Assembly (NCBI GenBank): GCA_023248095.1
Contig: JAHFFF010000061.1
Coordinates: forward strand, 1 to 9,315
Reading direction: 5' to 3'
DNA length: 9,315 nt
Source: Candidatus Omnitrophota bacterium
GTDB taxonomy: Bacteria; Omnitrophota; Gorgyraeia; 1-14-0-20-64-10
Part shown: piece after piece, positions 1-7,080 of the stretch
Layout of the letters: each line of letters opens with the position of its first letter
How positions within the stretch are numbered: position 1 is the stretch's first letter
Notes under the pieces: model-generated
What the model saw: only the letters and a program-made list of their open reading frames with translations
What the model was told of the DNA's origin: nothing
The model's database searches: none
Position numbers and translations under genes: made by a program

Positions 1-1602
1 ATACGCTCCAGGATCTGAAGGGACGAACCGCCAGAAACGGACCTCATAGGGCATGGGCCGGACCCCGCAAATCCGCACCGGAACAGTTGGGCGATTCTCT
101 CTTCCTTGCCGGAAACGATCTTCCCGAATCAGATGGATCGTTCGAAGATCATCGTAGTACATGTAGTTATTCGCCAACCGGCCCTTCCAAACCGCAACCC
201 GAATCGCAACCAGATTGGCGAGACAGAGCATCACGACCGCCGCCTCGACCCCTCGGCGCTGCAACTTCTGCCCCCAGCCCAATCGGTTCTCAAACCCCTC
301 CAAGAGGCGGACTGCCGCCAGCGAGAGCATCAGTGAGAAAGGGGGGCTGAGGTAAACAAAGTAACGGGATGGAATCCGGATGGGGTATGTCGCGTATTGG
401 AACATCGGATAGAGGGTGGCGAGAAGATACCAAAGGATGCAGAAGCGAACCGCCCTTCGCTCACTCCCACTTGAAGTGCAGAGGACTCCCCCCACCAAAG
501 CCGTGGACAAGGCCAGAAGAAACGGGGAGATCTCGGGAGGGATTGCGTAGAAGACCTCCGCCTCGTCCATACGAAATGCGGACTGTATCGGTTCGAGAAA
601 GCCCCCTAAACAGGTCATGAGCGGGATCAGGAGGTTGTAGGGCAGGAGAAGCTGCCGATGATCCCGGAGGTAAAGAAACCCGGCGACGACCCCCATCCCC
701 AACCCGGCGGTGAGATTCAATCGCCGTTCCCACCGAACCCGCTCACACACCCTCAGAACCCACTGAACCAGGAATAAGACCCCCAGACCCGCCGCGAGCG
801 CGACTGCATAACGAGCCCAGGGAGTCATATTCATCTCCGCCAGGACCGTCGTCAGGCGATCATCCCCAACCCATGCGATGGCCCCCAGAGGATATCCCAG
901 GAAAACTGCGAAGAGAGGCCACCAATACTCAAACCGCTGGCGGCGTAAGCGGCCACTTTCCGAGTTCAACCAGAAATCTCCAAACATGAGAAGCGGCAGT
1001 AACAGGAGGCTTCTCTCCAGGGAGCCCGCCAGCGCCAGCCCGATCGTGGCCCACCTATAGAAAGGTCTCTGCGGATCTTGCGCATCGAGGCTCTCCGTCT
1101 TCAGCCACAGACAAAGAATCGCCAACAGGAAAGTGACGGCCGCCAAATGCTGAAACGCCACCGGCCAGAGGACTGCATGAAACTGTGGAAAGAAGCAAAG
1201 GAAGATCAATGCCGCCATCCAGCTGGTCCGTTTTTCAAAACCCAAGGAGCGCCCCAGGCAGAAAACGAGGATTGCGTTGAGGAGGTGCACCATTGCCTGA
1301 ACGATAGCCCAATGGGAGAGCTGATATCGGCCCATCTCCTGCTGGAGAAAGAACATGACCTTCAGCACCGGCTGGCCCAAGCGAATCGGCCAGGGGCTGA
1401 ACAGGAAGATAAGTTTGTGCAGGCCCTCTCTTTCCTCCGTCATCGTCTGGAAGGTTGGGATCATCCACCACAAGTCATTCTCCGGAAGGATCAACCGGAT
1501 CAACCCCCAGAGACAAAACCAGAATCCAACCAGGAGTGTCCCCGTTAAGAACCCAGCCCACGCGATCGATCGGGCTAGGCGAGAATCCACTCCCGATCCC
1601 AT
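1..1602 (-). CDS. GT-C-like membrane protein, third paralog C (C-terminus outside window)
   Basis: This frame is open from 1602 to the left edge (534 codons, no stop in the window). My translation shows the same family: ENDLWWM (41-47, ExD motif), HLLNAILVF (106-114), FHAVLWP (141-147), AFQHLAAV, LRDHRQLLLPYN (312-323), FLEPIQSAF (335-343), IPSRYFVYLSP (410-420), LANLVAIRV (461-469), KGRLANNYMYYDDLR (473-487) and RPMPYE (515-520). The membrane part is complete; the TPR-like end seen in A and B would lie beyond the window. The start is ambiguous: ATG at 1602 has no evident ribosome binding site, while GTG at 1590 has a weak GGGA six bases upstream. The overlap with the end of paralog B is 28 or 16 bases, so the two are probably translationally coupled. 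Motifs such as DLWWM, FLEPIQSA and IPSRYF make it nearer to B than to A, suggesting a later B/C duplication. Confidence 0.85.
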   Translation of the reverse strand, partial: MGSGVDSRLARSIAWAGFLTGTLLVGFWFCLWGLIRLILPENDLWWMIPTFQTMTEEREGLHKLIFLFSPWPIRLGQPVLKVMFFLQQEMGRYQLSHWAIVQAMVHLLNAILVFCLGRSLGFEKRTSWMAALIFLCFFPQFHAVLWPVAFQHLAAVTFLLAILCLWLKTESLDAQDPQRPFYRWATIGLALAGSLERSLLLLPLLMFGDFWLNSESGRLRRQRFEYWWPLFAVFLGYPLGAIAWVGDDRLTTVLAEMNMTPWARYAVALAAGLGVLFLVQWVLRVCERVRWERRLNLTAGLGMGVVAGFLYLRDHRQLLLPYNLLIPLMTCLGGFLEPIQSAFRMDEAEVFYAIPPEISPFLLALSTALVGGVLCTSSGSERRAVRFCILWYLLATLYPMFQYATYPIRIPSRYFVYLSPPFSLMLSLAAVRLLEGFENRLGWGQKLQRRGVEAAVVMLCLANLVAIRVAVWKGRLANNYMYYDDLRTIHLIREDRFRQGRENRPTVPVRICGVRPMPYEVRFWRFVPSDPGAY

Positions 1603-3923
1603 TCTGAGCGGATGTCCACTGCCCCAATCAAGCGAGCCATAAAACGTCCGAATCCGAAATCATCCTTCTGCCATGGAAGTGGATCCTCAAGGAATCGCGC
1701 CCCTCCCAAGATCTCCAAATACCCCTTCAACCCAGGCCGGGATTCCACCTGTGGACTGGCCTCCAACCATTCTCGCAAATGACGGACATTCGGCTCCAGA
1801 AAGTACAGCTGCGAGAGCCACCGGCGCCCCTGCACCCGATGCCCGGTCTGATGTTCTATGTAGGAAAGGGCGGCCAAACAGACCCCGTACTCCCTCAGTT
1901 CCTCCCGCATCACCTCCCGAATATGCCCCCACTTCCCTACCGGGACAATGCTGAACAGCCGCCATTTCCCTTCGATCTCCTCTACCCACTCCTTGAGTCC
2001 CACCCCGCCCGTCAGCCATCGCGCATCCGATAAACGACACGAGGAAAGCAGATACCTCAGTAAAAAAGGTCTGCGCTTCACCGCCTGCTGGAACCCCTCC
2101 TTCGCCCCCTCCCAATCCCCCTCGTCCAAACGCTGCAGCCCTTCCTCGAGGTGCCTCGCAAAGGGATCCACCCACTGCCCCTGCCCGTTCCGAACCCTAG
2201 GACCTCCCACCCAGTAGACCTGTCCCCCTGCCCCATCCGTCATAACCGATTCCTCCACGAGGAGCGTCACGCCCGGATGCCTGGAAAGAACCTTCTCGTG
2301 GATCAAGAACCGAGAGTTGTCCAGGCCGATGAGATGCATTGGAATATACTTGGCCCGAGTCATCGGATAGTCCATTTTCACCGCGCCAAAGACGTAAACC
2401 CTGTCAGGGGCACGTCCCGTCTCAGAGAGGAGGCGGGACAAATCTTCTTGGATGAGTTCGCCAGCTCGTACGTCGTCGTAAGAAAAATAGGAATTGACTA
2501 ACCTGCCCCGAAACAATTGCAATCGGACAGCCATAAGGTTTGGGAGGACTAGCCCTAAAAAGATCCCGACCAAGATCACCTCCCGTTTGAGCCCGTGGAG
2601 TCGGATCCTCTTCATGAGCAGGTCATACAACGCAATCGCTGAAGAGCAGAAGACCCAAGAAAAGATTGGAGAGAGGTAGATAAAATACCGTGAGGGGATC
2701 CGAAGAGGAAAGCTCGAGACCACGTGCCGATGAAACAGCAGATACCAGGTACACATTCCGTACCACATCAAGAGGGTTGCCACCGTTGCCGGACGCACCC
2801 AGGGCAACCGGACAAAGACCCACAGGGACAACAACGCAAGCAAGAGAAAGAAAAAACTGATCTGGCACGGCATGACATAATACGCCACCCTGGAGTCGGT
2901 GGACAGGGCGCTCTGAATCGGTTCGAGAAAAGAAGCCAACAGGGTGGTCAGCGGTGTAATCAGATTGTAGGGCAGCAATATCTCTCGCTTGTCCCTGAGT
3001 ATGAGACCTGCTGTCAGTCCGACAGTCAGGAAGATCAGGAGGGCCTTTCCAATCCTCCGCCTGCCCCCCATTGTCCAAGAGATACCGAGCAGTCTGCGCA
3101 AGGCCACCAGTCCGACCACCCCACCGAAAAAAAAGGCCAGCGCCTTGATCCCTGCAGGAAGGGGGAATTTAAAGATCCCAACGTTGTAGACATGGTCTCC
3201 CACAAAGCAGAGGGCCAGCAGGATGTAGAGGGGATAGAGGAGCAGGAAAGGCATCCAGCGGGTGAATCGGGTGACTCTCTCCTGAGCATTCCTGGAGGAA
3301 AAGACCAAATGAGCCAACAGCATGAATGGGAGCATCAGCGTCGAGCGCTGCAAGGAACCCAGGCCCCCTGCGGCGAGGGTTAGGAAAAAGAAAAGAGTTC
3401 GTTGGGGCTGTCTACCTTTAAAGAGTTCCTCCGTCTTCAAATAACAGAAAAGGACACCTAAGGTTGTGAAAACAGCCAGCACATGCTGGAAGGCCGACGG
3501 CCAGTAGTAGGCATGGAATTGGACGAAAAGGGTCAGGTATGTGAAAGCGGAGAAGAAACCGGCGCGACGGCCCATGCCTAACTGCTGCCCCACCGCGTAC
3601 ATCAAGAGGGCATTGAAAAAATGGAGCAGGAGACTGACGAGAATCAAAGATCCATAGGATCCCTGAAGGATCGGGAGGGCCTGATGGAACCACAGATACG
3701 CTTTTAAAAAAGGAAGCTCAAACCAACGGGGCGTGGGTTGCAGGAGGAATAAAAGCCCTTCAAAAAAAGATTTGCCTGCCGTCAAACGACTGAAGACCGG
3801 TAGCATCCACCAGAGATCCGTCTCCGGCGCTGCCGCGGCAATCTCCGCTCTCAAGAGGCAGAAGAACAGAACGCAGATGAGGAGCCCTGTCCCTGCGTAA
3901 AGGAAACGGATTTTTTTCTCCAC
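1575..3923 (-). CDS. GT-C-like multi-spanning membrane protein with TPR-like C-terminus (paralog B)
   Basis: This 782-residue protein is homologous to its neighbours on both sides. From the GTG start the N-terminus is EKKIR followed by the first membrane helix, then ETDLWWM (34-40) with the ExD motif. Next come LLHFFNALLMY (99-109), FHAYYWP (136-142), RDKREILLPYN (310-320), SFLEPIQSA (331-339), IPSRYFIYLSP (409-419), LPNLMAVRL (460-468) and RGRLVNSY...YDDVR (472-486), with about a dozen membrane segments overall. The soluble end has a good TPR-like unit (about 589-622, EGDWEGAKEGFQQAVKRRP), a second around RRWLSQLYFLEP (700-711), and DPLPWQKDDFGF (747-758) followed by DIRSEWD. ATG at 3950 is the longer alternative, but the perfect ribosome binding site lies downstream of it. 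In many motifs it is closer to paralog C than to A. The proposed role is transfer of a sugar from a lipid carrier on the outer membrane face, by inference from topology and neighbours; direct substrate evidence is lacking. Confidence 0.85.
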   Translation of the reverse strand: MEKKIRFLYAGTGLLICVLFFCLLRAEIAAAAPETDLWWMLPVFSRLTAGKSFFEGLLFLLQPTPRWFELPFLKAYLWFHQALPILQGSYGSLILVSLLLHFFNALLMYAVGQQLGMGRRAGFFSAFTYLTLFVQFHAYYWPSAFQHVLAVFTTLGVLFCYLKTEELFKGRQPQRTLFFFLTLAAGGLGSLQRSTLMLPFMLLAHLVFSSRNAQERVTRFTRWMPFLLLYPLYILLALCFVGDHVYNVGIFKFPLPAGIKALAFFFGGVVGLVALRRLLGISWTMGGRRRIGKALLIFLTVGLTAGLILRDKREILLPYNLITPLTTLLASFLEPIQSALSTDSRVAYYVMPCQISFFFLLLALLSLWVFVRLPWVRPATVATLLMWYGMCTWYLLFHRHVVSSFPLRIPSRYFIYLSPIFSWVFCSSAIALYDLLMKRIRLHGLKREVILVGIFLGLVLPNLMAVRLQLFRGRLVNSYFSYDDVRAGELIQEDLSRLLSETGRAPDRVYVFGAVKMDYPMTRAKYIPMHLIGLDNSRFLIHEKVLSRHPGVTLLVEESVMTDGAGGQVYWVGGPRVRNGQGQWVDPFARHLEEGLQRLDEGDWEGAKEGFQQAVKRRPFLLRYLLSSCRLSDARWLTGGVGLKEWVEEIEGKWRLFSIVPVGKWGHIREVMREELREYGVCLAALSYIEHQTGHRVQGRRWLSQLYFLEPNVRHLREWLEASPQVESRPGLKGYLEILGGARFLEDPLPWQKDDFGFGRFMARLIGAVDIRSEWDREWILA

Positions 3924-3994
3924 CCACCCTCCTTGGATTTCCATCGACATGAGCAGAGGCAGTGGAGTGAACTGACTCTAGGCGATCCTCGGCT
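3924..3994. other. 71-base gap between membrane paralogs A and B
   Basis: This is the longest gap in the cluster. I see no convincing promoter hexamers and no GC-rich hairpin followed by a T run on the minus strand. It holds the strong ribosome binding site of paralog B, and in-frame ATGs at 3950 and 3944 that would be alternative starts. Confidence 0.5.
3927..3934 (-). promoter_or_regulatory. Ribosome binding site of paralog B
   Basis: AAGGAGGG on the minus strand is a near-perfect anti-16S match, three bases before the GTG at 3923 (four after AGGAGG). It lies inside the coding frame if the ATGs at 3950 or 3944 are used, so it argues for the GTG start. Confidence 0.7.
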
Positions 3995-6295
3995 TTAGGA
4001 CAGTGCAGGTGCAAGACGATCCCAACCAGACCGGATATCCAATCTGAAAAGGAGCCTCATGAGAAAACGCTCGAATCCGTAGTCGTCCTTGCGCCATGGT
4101 AGCGGGTCCCCGAAATAGCGCGGATCCCGAACCCGCTGCACAAACTCCAAGAGTGAACGGTTCGACCGAATCTCCTCCGCCCGCAGAAGCCACTCCACGA
4201 GCCGGTCCCGGTCCGGCTCCAAAAACCAGACCTGCGATAGCCAACGCCGACTCTGTTCCAAGAGGCCTTGCTGGTACTGCAGATAGGATATATAAAAAAG
4301 GGCCTTAACGTAAGTGAAAAGCTCTTCCTCAAGGAGGCGCTGGATATGTTGCTGTTTTTCAATGACCCGGTCGGGTCGCGCCCACCACTGAGAGACCTTG
4401 CCCACCCATTCCCTCATCCCCAACCCTTGCGTCATCCAGCGAACATCCGAAAACCGGCATCCCTCCGGTAGCAGATACCTCAAAAGGAAGGGTTTCCCCT
4501 TCAGCGCCTTCAGGAGCAGTTCTTGCGCCTTCGGCAAATCCCCTGCGGCGATTCGCGTCGCCGCTTCGTTAGTCATTCGCTGAAAGGGGTCCTGAACAAG
4601 ACCAGGGCCCTCGGGTTCACCTTCCGGTACGATCCGGATCCTGTCCCGCAGAGCCCTCTGCCCCAGCACCTCTTCCATCACGAAGCGAAACATTCGGTGC
4701 CGCTTGGCGTCAACCAGCATGAAACCCCAATAGGAATCGTCGTAAGGCATCGGCATAATCCCCTGAACCACCACCTCCTTCGGGATGCCACTACCCTTCT
4801 CTTCCAGGTCCTCCCTGACCAGGTGGGCCGTGCGGATGTAATCGTAGGTGTAGAAATTGTTGGCCAATTTCCCACGCCATGCCGCTAGACGCACACCCAT
4901 CAAGTTGGGTAGGCACAGTAACAGGAAAAATCCCAGGAGGGCCACGTCCCTTCTTGGACCGGACAGGCCAAACCGTTCTGCCAGGGACTCGACGAGGGGC
5001 ACCGTTACAGAAACAAAGAGTAGAGCGAAGACCGGAGAGATATGGATGAAATGCCGCGACGGAGCCACGACCGGTTGGCTGGAGAACTGGAAGAGGAAAT
5101 GCAAGAGAGAGGCCAGGTACCACCAGAGCAGGATTCCCCGATGACGGTTTTCCCGGACCATCGTCTGTACGAAAAGAAGGAGGAGCCCCGCGGTGAGCAG
5201 CAACGCGGAAACCTCCACCTGCGGCTGCATGTAGTAGAAAGGCTGGGAGGAATCCAGGGCCATCGTGCTCCGCAACGGCTGGAGAAAGGAGGAGGAAACA
5301 GCTGCCAACGGGACCATCGCGTTGTACAGGAATAGGATCTGGCGTCGGTCGACCAACGAAAACAGGAGGAGGGCTCCACCCGCAGCCGTCCATAGGAGGG
5401 GCCGCACAGCCGGAAGGGTCTTCCCTTCCGAGAACCTCAGCCATCCTCGTAAACCCATCAGAAACCCTGCCCAAAGGGCAAACAGTCCAACGAGCTTGAT
5501 GGAGTATGGCAGTGTGCTCCGCCCCACCCCCTCCATCAGCGCATGGACGAGGGCGTTGCTGTGCCACTCACCGCTTGAGATCAACGTGTACAGTGGGTGC
5601 AGTGAGGACAAGAGGAACAAGGGAAGCCAGCGCTCGAACCGGAGCCGCTTCTCGCGGCCATCCGCACTTGCAGAAAGGATATCCGCGAAGATAAGCAACA
5701 CAGCAATGATCGACACGCGCCCAACAGAGGCAAGGACAGCGGCACATACCGTAAGGGGGTAGAGGAGTCGGCCGCCGCCGGCGTGCATGGCCCGCTCTGT
5801 TCTGAAGAAGAGGCAGAGGGTGGCCAGGTTGAGGAAAAGGGGGCCGAGATGATACGACATCGCCGTGGGCCAGAGGTAGGTGTGGAAGTGTATAAAGAGA
5901 GTGAGATAGACCAAGGCAGCAAGGAATCCCACCCTCCTCGAAAATGCCAGCTCTCGACTCAACCCATAGAGGAGCAAGGCGTTGAGCCCGTGAAGGACCA
6001 TGCCTGCCAGTACCAGGTGACACGTGTGGAGACCCATGGCCGACAACACAATCAGGTTAGCCTTCATGAAGGGGAATACCACTCGCGGTGGGCCGGCGGA
6101 AAAGATCAGGCCTACAAGTTCCCAGAACGTCCTTCCCTCCGCGCGGTCAAAAACGGCTGGAATCATCCAGGCCAGATCGGTCTCCGCCACCGCACCCTTC
6201 ATCGGTTCCCACAGAAGCAGGAAGAACAGCAGCCCAACGCCCACGCCAACCGAGCCATAGAGGATTCCGCGGACCCACCTGGTACCGGTGGTCAT
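3995..6295 (-). CDS. GT-C-like multi-spanning membrane protein with TPR-like C-terminus (paralog A)
   Basis: This is a 766-residue protein with about a dozen hydrophobic segments in residues 10-475 and a soluble C-terminal region. After the first membrane helix comes ETDL (38-41), an ExD motif placed as in GT-C glycosyltransferases. Other landmarks shared with the two downstream paralogs are HGLNALLLY (102-110), FHTYLWP (137-143), VDRRQILFLYN (315-325), PSRHFIHISP (412-421), LPNLMGVRL (462-470) and RGKLANNF...YDYIR (474-488). The soluble part has MPYD (516-519), a TPR-like pair of helices (about 578-610, ending KPFLLRYL), a second around RRWLSQVWFLEP (683-694), and the terminal motif DPLPWRKDDYGF (730-741). 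The start at 6295 is preferred: it forms an ATGA overlap with GT2 copy 2 and GGAG lies nine bases upstream; ATG at 6352 would overlap more. It probably uses a lipid-linked sugar at the outer face of the inner membrane. No characterised homolog is recognised. Confidence 0.85.
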   Translation of the reverse strand: MTTGTRWVRGILYGSVGVGVGLLFFLLLWEPMKGAVAETDLAWMIPAVFDRAEGRTFWELVGLIFSAGPPRVVFPFMKANLIVLSAMGLHTCHLVLAGMVLHGLNALLLYGLSRELAFSRRVGFLAALVYLTLFIHFHTYLWPTAMSYHLGPLFLNLATLCLFFRTERAMHAGGGRLLYPLTVCAAVLASVGRVSIIAVLLIFADILSASADGREKRLRFERWLPLFLLSSLHPLYTLISSGEWHSNALVHALMEGVGRSTLPYSIKLVGLFALWAGFLMGLRGWLRFSEGKTLPAVRPLLWTAAGGALLLFSLVDRRQILFLYNAMVPLAAVSSSFLQPLRSTMALDSSQPFYYMQPQVEVSALLLTAGLLLLFVQTMVRENRHRGILLWWYLASLLHFLFQFSSQPVVAPSRHFIHISPVFALLFVSVTVPLVESLAERFGLSGPRRDVALLGFFLLLCLPNLMGVRLAAWRGKLANNFYTYDYIRTAHLVREDLEEKGSGIPKEVVVQGIMPMPYDDSYWGFMLVDAKRHRMFRFVMEEVLGQRALRDRIRIVPEGEPEGPGLVQDPFQRMTNEAATRIAAGDLPKAQELLLKALKGKPFLLRYLLPEGCRFSDVRWMTQGLGMREWVGKVSQWWARPDRVIEKQQHIQRLLEEELFTYVKALFYISYLQYQQGLLEQSRRWLSQVWFLEPDRDRLVEWLLRAEEIRSNRSLLEFVQRVRDPRYFGDPLPWRKDDYGFERFLMRLLFRLDIRSGWDRLAPALS

Positions 6296-7080
6296 GAGGC
6301 ATGACTCCGCCACCATTCCCGCAGAAGTTGCAGGAAATAGACCGATCCCCATTGAAAAACCTTCAGCTTCCTCTGACCTCCGATGCGTGGCGGTTCATCA
6401 GCCGGGATCTCGGCCCAGCGAATCCCGTACTTGAGTGCCCGCATGCTCATGAGCGGAATCCAATCCACCCGCGTGTGAAGCATCCGTTCCAGACCCTCAA
6501 ACTCCTCCGGGCGATCCACACCCAGACGCATCGGCAGGTCCTTTCGCAGGGCGCGCAGCATCACCAGTGGATCGGTCATGCGCGCTGAACCCCTCGGCCT
6601 GAGAAGGAGATTCCCGACAGTCCGAAAGAGCCAATTCCCGAACCCGGTGATCAGATCGTCATCCTGGGAGTGTGCCCCATCCAAGTACCGAGAGGCAATG
6701 ACCAAATCGAACCCTTCCTGCACCTTGTCCAACAGCTTCGGAATGACTTCCGGGATCGAATTCCCATCGGGCGTGAAGTAGACCACCACGTCCCCGCGGA
6801 TCAAGGGCCATACCTCCGCATAGGCGCTTCGGAAACCCGGCGCCCGTTGCACGTAGACCTCGTAGCCCTTTTCCTTCGCCCACTCGATCGTACCGTCCGT
6901 CGATCCCCCATCCAGGATGAGGATCTGATCCACCCACTCTGGCCTGACGTTCGGCATGGTCACTTGCATCCCGGCCACCTCGTTGAGCGTCATCACCAGG
7001 AGTGTGCTCCGAAAGGGCCTTCCCGTGCCGGCATGCGCCCCAACCAGCGGTATCCCGAATGAAGAGGCCTCAGGCGCCAT
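6292..7080 (-). CDS. GT2 glycosyltransferase, polyprenyl-phosphate type (copy 2)
   Basis: This is a second GT2 enzyme of 262 residues, clearly related to its upstream neighbour. The same landmarks appear in order: TLLVMTLNE, DGGSTDGT (57-64), TPDGNS (103-108), LVIASRYLDGAHSQDDD, FGNWLF, TDPLVMLRALRKD, and IPADEPPRIGGQRK near the end. Compared with copy 1 it has a longer N-terminal lead (about 25 residues before the first strand) and extra residues between the TDP segment and the IPA loop. ATG at 7080 is chosen because AAGGA lies eight bases upstream, and it overlaps the preceding stop by 11 bases; an ATG at 7128 has the same frame but would overlap by 59. The TGA stop is shared in an ATGA overlap with the first large membrane protein, a sign of translational coupling. 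It probably makes a lipid-phosphate-linked sugar for the membrane enzymes downstream; the substrate is unknown. Confidence 0.88.
   Translation of the reverse strand: MAPEASSFGIPLVGAHAGTGRPFRSTLLVMTLNEVAGMQVTMPNVRPEWVDQILILDGGSTDGTIEWAKEKGYEVYVQRAPGFRSAYAEVWPLIRGDVVVYFTPDGNSIPEVIPKLLDKVQEGFDLVIASRYLDGAHSQDDDLITGFGNWLFRTVGNLLLRPRGSARMTDPLVMLRALRKDLPMRLGVDRPEEFEGLERMLHTRVDWIPLMSMRALKYGIRWAEIPADEPPRIGGQRKLKVFQWGSVYFLQLLREWWRSHAS

Noticed and set aside
1078..1548. A 156-codon plus-strand ORF at the left
   Set aside because: The opposite strand encodes the conserved N-terminal membrane part of paralog C, so this frame is a shadow.
3126..3133. An eight-A run, with another seven-T run at 3911-3917, as possible frameshift sites
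   Set aside because: Paralog B reads through both in one frame, the first encoding a Phe run in a membrane helix and the second the Lys-rich N-terminus.
2724..3383. A 219-codon plus-strand ORF inside paralog B
   Set aside because: It lies antisense to a conserved membrane-protein frame, its translation is Gln/Gly/Pro/Arg-rich with no recognisable motif, and such long antisense frames are common opposite Leu/Phe-rich GC-rich genes.
3951..3994. A possible internal promoter or terminator between A and B
   Set aside because: No paired -35/-10 hexamers of good quality and no hairpin plus T run were found on reading the minus strand.
4791..5567. A 258-codon minus-strand ORF overlapping paralog A in another frame
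   Set aside because: It is an alternative frame of A; A's own frame is open and conserved through this stretch, so there is no frameshift.
5783..6304. A 173-codon plus-strand ORF opposite the N-terminal part of paralog A
   Set aside because: Antisense shadow of conserved sequence; low-complexity hydrophilic translation and no family match.
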